NCBI GenBank assembly: GCA_003956705.1 | Contig: QZCP01000142.1 | Coordinates: 38,976-102,975, forward strand | Origin: Brevipalpus yothersi | Taxonomy: Eukaryota; Arthropoda; Arachnida; Trombidiformes; Tenuipalpidae | Direction of reading: 5' to 3' | Length of the DNA stretch: 64,000 nucleotides | Shown here: in pieces, positions 27,920 through 38,114 of the stretch | Layout of the letters: every line of letters starts with the position of its first letter | Numbering within the stretch: position 1 is the first letter of the stretch | Position numbers and translations under genes: made by a program | Notes under the pieces: generated by a model | The model's input: the letters and a program-made list of their open reading frames with translations, nothing else | Databases searched by the model: none | Told to the model about the DNA's origin: nothing

Positions 27920-28618
27920 ATGAAAACCATGATTATTTTTTTCTTCATACCCATACTTTCCACTGTTTCTAGTTCTGAAATTCAAACAAATCCTGCTGAA
28001 AGTGGTGGTGGTGTTGAAACATCTGAACATGCAATAGATGAGATTATCAAAATAGGAGATTATCCAGATCCATTGGAAGGTATCAATGAACATGAACATG
28101 AGAACCTAGAGAAGAAGATTAGGGAAGAAAACGGACTGGATAAAATGGATCCAGCATTATATGAGGAATACAAAGTTTTCACTATGCAAGTGTATGATAA
28201 CAGTGAGGAGCTCAAAATTACGATTGAAGAGATGAAAAACAATGGCAATTATAGTAGTGGTGAACGGAATAAAGTAAATAAAGCGTTCTGGCAAGAAGTG
28301 GGCAAAAATAAGAAGACATATGGTCCAAAGATGGAAGAACTTGGCAAGAAGACTCCATCATTTCTTAAAGATAAAATTAAAGGTAAATTGGCAAAAACTT
28401 GGAAAGCAATCAAAAATTTGCCTAAAAAAATACAGCAAAGTATACCAGGATTCCAAAAAATTGTCGCAGAACTCTCCATCAGTGTTGAGAATTCTAGGAA
28501 TTCTCCAGCTCATACTATTCGGAAACGAGGCCTCGTCCTATTGCTTTTGGTCATACTAGTGGTTGGAGCTATTGTTTTTGTTATTTTATTCATTTTATTC
28601 GTTCTGTTAATTGGATGA
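27920..28618 (+). CDS. Orphan secreted/type I membrane protein
   Basis: Single-exon ORF of 232 aa starting with ATG; not recognised as any family. Residues 1-19 (MKTMIIFFFIPILSTVSSS) form a convincing signal peptide. An acidic segment follows (about 20-100, rich in Glu/Asp). Next comes a Lys-rich segment with amphipathic-helix character (about 115-185, including LKDKIKGKLAKTWKAIKNL). A tri-basic RKR precedes an extreme C-terminal hydrophobic stretch of about 28 residues (LVLLLLVILVVGAIVFV and onward). That tail could be a membrane anchor or a GPI-attachment signal, and the RKR a stop-transfer or furin-type site. It is isolated, more than 1.4 kb from the GMC gene and 4 kb from MRPS21. The intact frame, real ATG, signal peptide and ordered architecture argue for a true lineage-specific gene. 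No function is proposed. Confidence 0.7.
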   Translation: MKTMIIFFFIPILSTVSSSEIQTNPAESGGGVETSEHAIDEIIKIGDYPDPLEGINEHEHENLEKKIREENGLDKMDPALYEEYKVFTMQVYDNSEELKITIEEMKNNGNYSSGERNKVNKAFWQEVGKNKKTYGPKMEELGKKTPSFLKDKIKGKLAKTWKAIKNLPKKIQQSIPGFQKIVAELSISVENSRNSPAHTIRKRGLVLLLLVILVVGAIVFVILFILFVLLIG

Positions 28619-29360
28619 AAAGGAAATCTATGAAATTTTGAAAAAATGAAATATTGGATCGATGAAAGATTTTAACTATGAATACAAGCACTAAGCCCTT
28701 CGTTCGATTCAAGTGTTAAGCTTCTTCAAATCTATTGATCTGAAATATATTTCATATCATTTTTTTCTGAAAAAAATTAGATCTTGAATTGATAGAAATT
28801 CTACTCGCTCAAGAGTTGCCTTACAATACAGTTTTCTACTATAACAGTAGTCTCGAGTGAGAAAATTGTCTCATGTTTGGCAATTCTTGATAAGATGATG
28901 ATCTGATTTTGAATTTCGAACTAATTCTTCGAAATTAGTTAGAAAAAAAATCCAATCCTGGAAATCATTGATTCTGATATTTTGCGAGTTTAATGAAACT
29001 ACACAGAAAGTATGGTCTCATAAGCGAGGCAAAAAAATTCAGTCGAATGAATGATAAATGTGATTAAACCTCTAAATGATGAATATTTATGGCTACATGA
29101 TCTCAAACAAGAGAGGCACAGTGATAGCACATACATATGTACCTATTTTCCAAATTTTGATAAGTTTATAAGGTAACACTAGTATTGGAGTTTTTGTATG
29201 ACTGGCTATTACACTATCGTGAATTCTCTTTACAAATACAAATGATAAAAATTCTTCATCTTTTTCTGGCTCAGCCCCAATGAGTATTCGATTTTTGATT
29301 CTTTTTCTCTGATTACTCTAGAAGAATGTCCAATTTTTCAGCTATTTTCAGTTTTTGGAA

Positions 29361-29418
<58 letters not shown>

Positions 29419-32400
29419 CTTATAACACCTTTCTCTATCAAACTCATCCATCATAACGAATAAGCCTGTCAGATCAACTTTCGTTATGGTCATGAAAGAA
29501 AGAATAAAAATCGAAAAATCAAAGCAAATTTTAAGCCTCATCTCTTTTCACGTCTCATTGATCCCGCTTCACCAGCCCATTGAATACTCAAACCGATCGA
29601 GATTCTCGATGGTCAATCGTTCAGTAAATATAACTGTTTCTCACCAGCCTACTTGCTCATCTTAGCACCAATTATGGCTTTTTGATGAAACAATCCAGAA
29701 CGAGATTTTCGATTCAATATCATTCTAGCCGTACCATATTGGATAATATCTTGATTTTAATGCATGTGGAGCAGTCAAAAGGTTTGATAAGTCATTTGTT
29801 CCCTATGGAAATCAATCCTCGATTTTAAAATTCATACTAACTACAGACAAAGCAAAAATTGAGCTAAAACAATCTCTATCAAAGCTTAGAGATACCCGAT
29901 TCACCAAGTTTTGATAATCTCTGATGATTTGAAAACAATTAAGAAATATAATCTCAACAGAACCGGTGAGTTAGAAGATTGAGATTCAACTCAATTTTCG
30001 ATGCAAAAGAAAAGTCTTCTCGAATTAGGATTGATGTGTGATAAACCAAAAGTTATCTTGTATGATCAATAAGTGGCTTCCATCTTTTGAATGGAAAATC
30101 TTAAATCATGCCAACATCGATGATAATTCAGTGGTCATCGAGAAAATTTTCAAATCAAGATGAGAAAAATCATAAAATAGAATTCTATTTTTATTCAAAT
30201 TAGACCCAAAATTGATGAATGAATATAAGGACCTATCTATACTGCTGACACAACATCTCCTTTCATTGGGAACATTGTGGCTGTATTTTTCGTTAAATTA
30301 ATGATTTTCAGTCTAATTTTATTGAAGTCGTTCTTGGAATGAAGAATGTGAACAATAATAAAGATAACAATTACAAGAAAACTTTTTTCTCAACTCGTGC
30401 CATCAGTTGAAAAATATTTTTAGCTAAACATCCAACTCATGCTATGGAGGTCAAATCGTCACCATCATCCATCATCACTTGGAAATCATTTAAATCCAAG
30501 AATGGACTGCATTTGACCACATCACAAAACTGAGATGACCACTCGAATTTGGCACCTTCAAACTGGCCATTTATACGTGCACACTTGTCACTCTTCAGAA
30601 AAATATGTTCACTTTTTCTTTATCTTATTTTGCTCTCCTATTCATCCCATGAACTCATCTCACCTCATAATCTTTTTTCAACTAATAAGTGTCATTTTTT
30701 CTGTCTGCTCTATCCAATATCGAACTTGACCATCATTTGAGAAAAATATTTTGAAACTTAAATAGATTCAACTAACAAGATCCATATAGGCAGTAAAATT
30801 TTCTTATCTCTTTGCGTCGGAAAAGTTATTTTTCATATTTTGAGAATACCAAACAAAGCTTCATGTCAGAAAGTTCATTTACGTATAGTTCATCTATTTG
30901 AATCAACACAAGATCATTAGAATACAAGAATTCATTGGATGAATCGATAATTTATCTCGATTTAGATGAAGATTGAGGCCATTAACATGAACAGGATGAG
31001 CGGATTAATCTGATTCAGATTAAGCCAGCTCAGCATTACTGATGTATCTAAATTCACAGTGTCATAGGCTCACCTCAAAGTAGAATGATTTACTAGAACT
31101 GAAGCTTTTTCACATAGAATAGAAGTTATCTAGTCTTGTTTAGATTAAAAACTTTCTGTTACTTGGCAAAAAAATATTTTTAACTTTTTTCAACATAGTT
31201 AAGCTGAATGTTATTATGATCATCAAGTTTTGTTTTTTTTAATATTTCAATTTTTTTACTATCATCATCTTGATGAGGCCAGTTAATGAGCTGCTACTTG
31301 TGTCTAAATTTTCAATTAATTAGTTTGGAGTTAGCATCTCTATAAAGAGGATCTCTTAATGAAGCATACGAAAGTGAGATGGACATTTTTTCTCACACAT
31401 TTGTGGGCCACAACGAGCTCAAGTAAACCAAAATATACCATTCAAAAATCCCTGAGTATCAGAATACCTGCATTTGGGCCCATCAGATGGACATTCCGAG
31501 TTTCTGACGATCTCGAAAAATGAATGATTGCTGGCTGTATAGACAAGTGTTGGCTTATTTTGGAAACTGTTTTAACTTATAATCTTCCGATTTAGTAATG
31601 CTCTAAAATAAATTCGATTACTGAGCTCTTACCAATAATTTGAATGCTGGTCATTATCAAATCGATGGAGAGAGAGAGAGTGACAAGTTGAATTCATTTT
31701 GAGGACAATCATAATTATATAAAAGCATCGTGTTAACTGGAAATTTAGTGAATTTTGACGAATTAATTTTGAGCATTCAATGTTCAATGAACAATCTATA
31801 TTGAGGCAGCACTTCAACCTCTCATTACTATAATAAAGAAGGATGGATTGATCGTGAAGACCTCTGATTACTTTCAAATCATGACTCCCATACTCTCAGC
31901 ATTGATATAAGTCTACAATAGGGTTTTGCGCTAAAATGCATTCTTATAGAAATGGAAAGGGCTAACTATCAAGCAAGATCGAGAAAAATGTTACTTTCAA
32001 AAGAACACGAAGAAATAATGGCTGACAATGAAACGTGTTAGAATCGAGTCCCATCATTTGAAGAGTAGAGTAATTCTGCAAAGCGTTAATTTATGATCGC
32101 TTATCTCAATTCAAAAAATTAGACCTTTTCTAGTAGAAAGATAAGATTTGAGAGAGAAATTTGAGAAAAATCCGGGCTTGCCGTGTGATTCAGATTCATA
32201 AACTAGTAGATACTTTTATGAAACCCAGCGATTCGAGGGTTACTATCAAAAACTAAATGTTCTCAAAAGTCTTCGGAAAACTGATTTCGAATATTTACAA
32301 GTTGTACATCGCTAGCTAAGGAGATTCTTGGGAGAAGTTGTGTTCCTCGAAGAATTTGAAGAAAATAGAAGTCCACAGAAGGATGACACAGAAGTTAGTT

Positions 32401-32685
32401 CGTCCAAAACGGAATCAACTACAATGATTATCCCTTCTGTTATATCGTCCAACAAAACCCGAACGATGAACATCAGGATGGAAGAATCTAATTACAGTTT
32501 GTCAAATTGACAAGATAAAGATGAAACTAGAATACAATGATCCAGCATTTCAGAATGATGAAGGCTGAGAATTGATAATCAGAGAGTGATTGGCCGATTG
32601 ACTATTATTGTGTATTTTAATGGAACTATTCACCCCTCAAATTCAATCATGTATTGAATATAAAGCACCAAATGCTCACTAGATA
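28619..32685. other. Intergenic region, nothing recognised
   Basis: AT-rich sequence between the orphan gene and MRPS21. It contains a 49-bp CT array (29362-29411). Short frames, such as one near 32328-32510, show no family features and lack supporting splice structure. Confidence 0.5.
29362..29411. repeat. (CT)n microsatellite
   Basis: About 49 bp of CT dinucleotides in intergenic sequence. Confidence 0.96.
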
Positions 32686-33049
32686 TCAAAGGTCGCGACC
32701 TGGAAATGGATCAGATCGATTTTTTCTCATTAAAAATGATATTTTTCTGGCCATATCCTCCTCATAGATTGCTGTACATCTTTCATAATTATATCGCCGT
32801 CTGGCTGCAGTTGGTTTCTCATATCTCCTGGTACGACGAAAAATGTCGAATTGTCCTTCTTGTGACAATACTCTACATGAAGAGAAAATCAAATTAAAAT
32901 TACTATATTTGCCTCAACAGACATAAACATCCACATGTATCTCCATGCTCACACAAACTCGAAACTCACCTGTTTAGTCCTTTGAAAGCCAACTCAATCT
33001 GGCCATCTTTAACCAACACAGTTTTTATCAAATATCGATTAGCTTTCAT
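32686..33049 (-). CDS. MRPS21: Mitochondrial ribosomal protein bS21m
   Basis: Two exons, 33049-32970 and 32872-32686, joined across a 97-nt intron (donor GTGAGTTT, acceptor TTCATGTAG) that splits an Arg codon; 88 aa against 87 in human. Exon 1 reads MKANRYLIKTVLVKDG and onward. Exon 2 contains the family core RRYEKPTAARRR, then YERC and MARKISFLMRKNRSDPFPG, matching the human C-terminus almost residue for residue (MARKINFLMRKNRADPW). This is the small-subunit protein of the mitochondrial ribosome, imported from the cytosol. Its start lies 374 bp from the divergently transcribed NUP58-like gene, so the two may share a promoter region. Confidence 0.95.
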
Positions 33050-33423
33050 GATCACCAAAGAATTGTCCTGGTTAATTAACTTATTAATCACATAAAATCT
33101 TCGTTAATCAGTGAATTCACGAACTTGTGCGTTTTATTTTTTTGCGGTTTCCAATCAAAACAATTCCTGAAAATTTTTCAGCTGTGCTTTAGAGCCGCCA
33201 TCTTTCAATTGGGATTCACATCATGTTATCATGCTTCAATATTTCGGTTGAAATTTGAATTTTTTTTCTGGAAAAAATTAAATCTTTATATGGACAAATT
33301 AATTTACTGTTCTAATTTTTCTGTGTGTTCAACAATTCTGTATAATTGAATCAGTGTGTGATCTGAGTGAAGGATTGTGATTGTGAAAAGAAAGACAGGG
33401 AGAGATAGATAGATAGAGAGAGG
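33050..33423. promoter_or_regulatory. Bidirectional intergenic region MRPS21 / NUP58-like
   Basis: The 374 bp between two divergent start codons must contain both 5' UTRs and promoters. It is AT-rich. A short GATA repeat (AGATAGATAGATAGAG) lies just before the NUP58-like ATG. No TATA box is evident in a convincing position. Confidence 0.5.
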
Positions 33424-33984
33424 ATGACCACAATTAAGGAACCCCAGGAAGTGCCTCCAGAATTGATGACATTGGTTGAAGATTTGAAAAAGTTCATTCA
33501 CACCCAGAAGACAATTAGGGAAGAGAATTGTTGCCAAAAATTTTCCATAGAGCCGATTGTTCAAGTGGAAACTGAGATGGATGAAATACATTCAGGATTA
33601 CACAAGATTGAGGTTGACATGCAACGGTGTGGAAAGATGGTTGAATCATTGAAGGAGGAAACTCGTGAACTATTGAGTAATGCTGAGATGGCTTTTCGAT
33701 TGGTCAAAAGTGATGCGGCCGCAATTCGTCGTGGTATATACAATTCACCGGATTCACATTTACACAGTATTCCGAGTGTGGATAAATATTTTCGCAATAT
33801 GATCACAAAATTTGAGAACAATTTGAAAATGTATTCCAATCAGGTGGATGATCTGGTAAATCATTTGGAAAATTTAAATAAGCCACACAATCCGGAAGAA
33901 TTGTTTTTGATCATGAAGAAGCAACATGAAATCATTGTTGGGCTTGCTGCTCATATATATGAGATTAAGGAGAAATTGTCTTGA
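33424..33984 (+). CDS. NUP58: Nucleoporin p58/p45-like coiled-coil protein
   Basis: Intronless 186-aa ORF. The order of helical segments matches the central alpha-helical region of NUP58 (NUPL1): an N-terminal part with FIHTQKTIREE (human has FIKQQKQIQEE), then LLSNAEMAFRLVKS (human LKNAEIALRTQK). Next come DKYFRNMITKFENNLKMYSN (human DYFRILVQQFEVQLQQYRQ), ELFLIMKKQHEIIVGLAAHI (human LSMAMQKIYQTFVALAAQL) and a terminal EIKEKL. NUP58 sits with NUP54 and NUP62 in the central transport channel of the nuclear pore. The metazoan protein is around 600 aa with FG repeats on both sides of this region. Here the frame starts with MTTIKEPQEVPPEL and stops directly after the helices, with no FG repeats in it. 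I saw no FG-coding exon upstream within the 374 bp to MRPS21, nor downstream. Confidence 0.8.
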   Translation: MTTIKEPQEVPPELMTLVEDLKKFIHTQKTIREENCCQKFSIEPIVQVETEMDEIHSGLHKIEVDMQRCGKMVESLKEETRELLSNAEMAFRLVKSDAAAIRRGIYNSPDSHLHSIPSVDKYFRNMITKFENNLKMYSNQVDDLVNHLENLNKPHNPEELFLIMKKQHEIIVGLAAHIYEIKEKLS

Positions 33985-34258
33985 TAAAAATGATGATGCT
34001 CAATCCAGCTTCAATTACAATTTGGTGATCGTTTATTCTCATAACTTTTTCATGTCCATTGATTAATGTGATGGCTTTGTATAATTTATACATATCCATT
34101 TAATATATATATAACATTTCTTAATCTAGCGTGATGAAAATTATAACTCACCAAGGTGGCTCGCGGAGGTGTATCTTCTTTTTTATCTAGCTGGCAAGCA
34201 TCTTAAATATTCATAAATCTCAGAGTAACCTGTATTTTGTTATTGGGTAACATCACAT
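33985..34258. other. Convergent 3' spacer NUP58-like / EEIG1
   Basis: A 274-bp AT-rich spacer between the stop codons of two convergent genes. No canonical AATAAA is obvious for either. Confidence 0.5.
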
Positions 34259-35348
34259 TCAGGTGTCTGAACCTAGTGAGGTTGTACCATCTTTTGATAC
34301 GATCAACCTTAAACCTCCTACTTCCTCATTTGAAGGAGCCAACTTGTCTAAATTTTCATTGATAAGTTGTTCTATAAATTTAGCTGAGTCGATACGGGTG
34401 GAATAACAATCATTGTCTTGCTGTACTTCTCTAGTGTCTAAACTTTTAAATTGTGTTGATGTATCTTCATCGATGGCACTATTGGTCGGACAGCCTTCAG
34501 CTCCATCACCGTCTACACTATTGCTTTTACCACCACTAGGAGTGGTAAGATCAGAGAGAGATTCACTACGATAAAGAGGAGAATATAAGGGTTCAGATGA
34601 TGATAAAGGTCTTTTAAATAGAGGATCTCCGGCAAGAAGAGCCATATCTATGGATACTTTGAGAGTTGAGTTGTCTTGGCGTGAATTTTTTGTGTCATAT
34701 CCATCTAGAAGATAGCGTTTAGTGACCGGTCCACAGCCAGCAAATTCTGCTAAATTGAGATCTACAAATCCGAGTTTTTGTGACGATTTGCCTCCTCTTG
34801 CCTCCTAGATAGGTACATTGATTACGGTGACGGGATGCAAATTGAGAAGAGTGATAAAAAAAATGATATCAGCAGGGGGAGAGGAAGAAGAAAGAGAAAC
34901 AAGGGAGAGAGAGAGAAAGAAAAGTATTAGAGAACGTTTGATAATTGGAATGATAAAAATCAAGGATGCCAGGAGCAGAGAGAAATGGTAAACAAGCGAA
35001 TCAAGTCACACTTGGAGAATATAGCGAAAGAAGAAAAATGATCCCAACAGAACGATGATCAATCAATGAATAGAAGTTATAGTGTTAGTATAAGAAGCAA
35101 CCCAGGAGTAGGAAAATTTGTCGTTAATATTGGCGAAAATAAGTACCCTTCTCACTGATAGTCGAAGTATGGCTGAGTCCAAGATACCATTAGAAGGATT
35201 GGCACTCATCTTACAAGTAAATTCAAATTTACTGTCCCATTTGACTTTGTGATCTTTGATTTCTTCTCTGTGAAAATCGAAGGGAAAAAAGATAAGAAAA
35301 ATGAATAAATCTTGTTCTTATTTCTCAAGAATATATATAACATGAATT

Positions 35349-35443
<95 letters not shown>

Positions 35444-35992
35444 TGATCTCTTTCTGATAGGAGGATCTCAAATTCAGGTTTTTTTAGATGACTACAAGAA
35501 GATTCTGAAGATGCTGATGGATCTAATGAGTCGTGTATCACTTCTTCTTTTTTTCTCCTCTTCTGCTATAGAAATGATAAGGCAAAACACGGTTAAGCTG
35601 AATTATCGAAGCAATTAAGACAATCGATGTGAATGAACATCTCACAGTCAATTGCTGGTTATGCTCACTCATCCTTTTTGACAAGAGAGAAAGAGAAAGA
35701 GAGAGAAGACAATATTCTCTTTCTATCTTGTCTCTCTTCATTACATCTTTCGTTCTCTCTGTCTCTCTTCATTACATTATTCTGAAGAAGCTATCATCAA
35801 TTGAATATATACATAATATCATACACACACACAAAACACTTACCTAGGAGATGTTTGGTAAAAGTTGCCTCCATCAAGGAGACGGCATTTAACGAATATG
35901 AGCCCACTGAAAAATGGCACGGAACTTAGTTCTTCCAATATGAAGGCAACCACAAATTTGTACTTCTTTTTTCTCATCAAAAATGTCATCAT
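34259..35992 (-). CDS. EEIG1: EEIG1/FAM102 family protein with N-terminal C2 domain
   Basis: Three coding exons: 35992-35844, 35267-35147 and 34804-34259, giving 271 aa. An alternative start at the adjacent ATG (35989) gives 270. Exon 1 encodes MTFLMRKKKYKF and LLDGGNF, matching human FAM102A MAFLMKKKKFKF and LLDGGDF. Exon 2 gives EEIKDHKVKW and CKMSANPSNGILD. Exon 3 gives KLGFVDLNLAEFAGCG then LLDGYDTKNSRQDNSTLKVS. Together these form the NT-C2 domain (about residues 1-150). The C-terminus carries the second conserved block, STRIDSAKFIEQLI to LRLIVSKDGTTSLG, after a Ser-rich linker with SESLSDLT. Named after oestrogen-induced EEIG1; in mammals linked to osteoclast signalling, and its general role is poorly known. 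Intron 1 (576 nt) holds a 91-bp GA array. It is shorter than human FAM102A because of a reduced linker. Confidence 0.93.
35350..35440. repeat. (GA)n microsatellite in EEIG1 intron 1
   Basis: About 91 bp of uninterrupted GA dinucleotides, some 85 bp from the acceptor of EEIG1 exon 2. In the transcript it reads as a long CU pyrimidine tract. Confidence 0.97.
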
Positions 35993-36813
35993 CTGGTTAC
36001 AGTTGATGGTTGGTGTGTGTGTATGTGTGTGTTTCACTTGTTTGAAAGGCTCTCTCTTACACTTATCCAAACATATACACACACACTAATCACATACAAT
36101 AATCGCCACTTTTGCTATCGTACACCAAAATCGAATGATGATTAATATGATGATGATGATGGTGGTGGTTAAAGAATTTGTGTGTGTCGAATTTCTAAAA
36201 CAGACTATACTATAATATTTTAAATACAATCAAACATGATGATCTAGTATTTCACAAGAGAGAGAGAGTAAAAGAGAGATGGAGAGAGAGAAAAACTGAG
36301 AATTGATATTCTGACAGAGAGGAATCGAGAAAATGAAAATGAAAATGTTTTGCTTCTGATTCTGTGAAGAATCAAGAATGTTTCCAATATCGTTCACTTG
36401 GAGCGCAGTCAAAAGCTGCTTGATTGTTGAAGACTTAGGACACATCATGCAACGTTTACCGGTTTTGATTGTGGGTTTTTCATCCTTTTTTTGATGATTT
36501 GATTTAATTTGATTCCATTAATATTATTGTGTGTGACAATCATTGTTGGAGGCGAAAATATTGGCTTGGAGATTGTCAAATTTTAGGGTGTCATCAATTT
36601 AAACAACAACAACAACAACAACTTCTGTGGGTGGTAAGTATGTGTGTGTGTTGGCAAACACATTCAGCATGTATAAGGATTCGGTTTTAGGTTTTGATTT
36701 TGATTTTTTATTTGATTAATTGAAATAATCATTCTTCTTCTTCTTTCTTCCTTTTGTAGGTTTGATAAAGTATATATACATTTATTTATAGTTTAGGGTG
36801 ATCTATAATCATT
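35993..36813. promoter_or_regulatory. Divergent intergenic region EEIG1 / SPCS3
   Basis: An 821-bp region between two divergent start codons. It contains short GT/TG runs, a GAT trinucleotide run near 36148-36165 and an AAC run at 36601-36621. An intron in the SPCS3 5' UTR is possible (GGTAAGTATG near 36631, TTTTGTAG near 36750) but unproven. Confidence 0.4.
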
Positions 36814-37347
36814 ATGAATACATTATTATCTCGAGTGAATGCACTTTTCGCATTCACACTAAGTATTCTTGCTGGCTTAACGCTAATATGTGCTATATCC
36901 ACTGGCTTCAAAGACTATGGCTCGCTGTTGGATATAAAAATTAGTACAAGTCGTCATAATGTCAGAAGACTGCCTAATTTTCAAGCTGGACGAAAAGAGT
37001 GTGATCTCGGATATCTCAATTTTAATCTTGATGGTGATTTTTCCAAAGCATTGGACTGGAACACTAAGCAACTGTTCATCTATTTGACCGCTTATTATAA
37101 GACATCGGAAAATGTTGAGAATCAAGTTGTCCTCTGGGATCATATATTGAGACGCGGTGAAAATCCTCGTATAAGTTTGAAAAATACCAATATCAAATAC
37201 TATTTTTGGGATGATGGTCAAGGTTTATTAGGCAATCCTAACATAACTTTAAAACTTTCAGTCAATGTCGTTCCAAATGCTGGTTTTCTTCCATTATTCA
37301 CCGGCCATACAGCCCACACTTTTGCTTTTCCCGTTGAGAAAAGCTAG
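36814..37347 (+). CDS. SPCS3: Signal peptidase complex subunit 3
   Basis: Intronless 177-aa ORF. SPCS3 (SPC22/23) is an essential non-catalytic subunit of the ER signal peptidase complex: a single-span type II membrane protein with most of its mass in the ER lumen. The N-terminal MNTLLSRVNALFAF matches human MNTVLSRANSLFAF and is followed by the membrane segment (about residues 10-30). Further matches are DLGYLNFNLDGD, DWNTKQLFIYL, NQVVLWDHI, NPRISLKNTNIKYYFWDDG and LSVNVVPNAGFLPLFTG, close to human at the same positions. The length is normal (human 180). It lies head-to-head with EEIG1. A poly(A) signal follows the stop within 20 bp. Confidence 0.97.
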   Translation: MNTLLSRVNALFAFTLSILAGLTLICAISTGFKDYGSLLDIKISTSRHNVRRLPNFQAGRKECDLGYLNFNLDGDFSKALDWNTKQLFIYLTAYYKTSENVENQVVLWDHILRRGENPRISLKNTNIKYYFWDDGQGLLGNPNITLKLSVNVVPNAGFLPLFTGHTAHTFAFPVEKS

Positions 37348-37364
37348 TTTCAAATAAGTTTTCA

Positions 37365-37370
37365 AATAAA
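37365..37370 (+). terminator. Candidate poly(A) signal of SPCS3
   Basis: AATAAA begins 18 nt after the SPCS3 stop codon, followed by T-rich sequence. This would give a very short 3' UTR. Confidence 0.55.
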
Positions 37371-38114
37371 TATTCTCATATTATGAGATCTCTATTATAC
37401 AATCACATACATTTCCATCTCATCTCCTATTACGCACACACACTGACAGAAAAGTTCCCCAAATTATTTGTTACAAGAGGAACTCATGCAACAATTCACT
37501 CATCTCATAGAGGCTTTAAGAATAAGTGATTAAAGTTTTACTTTTTCTAAAATTTCACTCAACAAAAAAAAGTGAGGCTCAACCTCATAATAATAATGAC
37601 ATAATAGTTACATCAAAATCGGAGCTATGATAGTAATAATGGAAATAGATTTTGTGAAAATTTACAAGGAAGGAATTGATATTTTTTCTCACTCTTTTCG
37701 CTGGACAGTGCTTAATCTGAAGAGGAAAAGAAAAAAGATGGAGAAAAATATAAATATATACTTTTCTGCAGCTCTCGACAATGGAGAGGCTTGGTCAACA
37801 GAGCACTGCAATTGTGAAAGATTTTCTCTTTCTCTCATCACAATTAAGCAGCATGAGTTGCCTACATAAACTATTGCTCAGATATACATGTGTATATATA
37901 TATGCGTGTATGTGTGTATGGTATGTGAAAGACCAGTAGTAAGAGAAAGGTACACAAAAAAAAGACAACGACGATGTAATGTAAAGGAAGAAAAAAAAAG
38001 AGATGACCAATTCTAGGAATGCATGACGATGTAGGAGGAAATGAATTGATTGGATATGATATCACACGATCATTTTTTTTCTAGTTGAAAATTTTTCCAA
38101 CTAATTCATCTCCA
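37371..38114. other. Convergent spacer SPCS3 / SLC2A13
   Basis: About 740 bp of AT-rich sequence between convergent genes; no coding signal recognised. Confidence 0.5.

Noticed and set aside
35430..35575. Minus-strand frame in EEIG1 intron 1 (DSLDPSASSESSCSHL) as an extra exon
   Set aside because: It looks coding by composition, but has no usable GT donor at its end. The conserved EEIG1 protein is continuous from exon 1 (YQTSPR) to exon 2 (EEIKDHK) without it.
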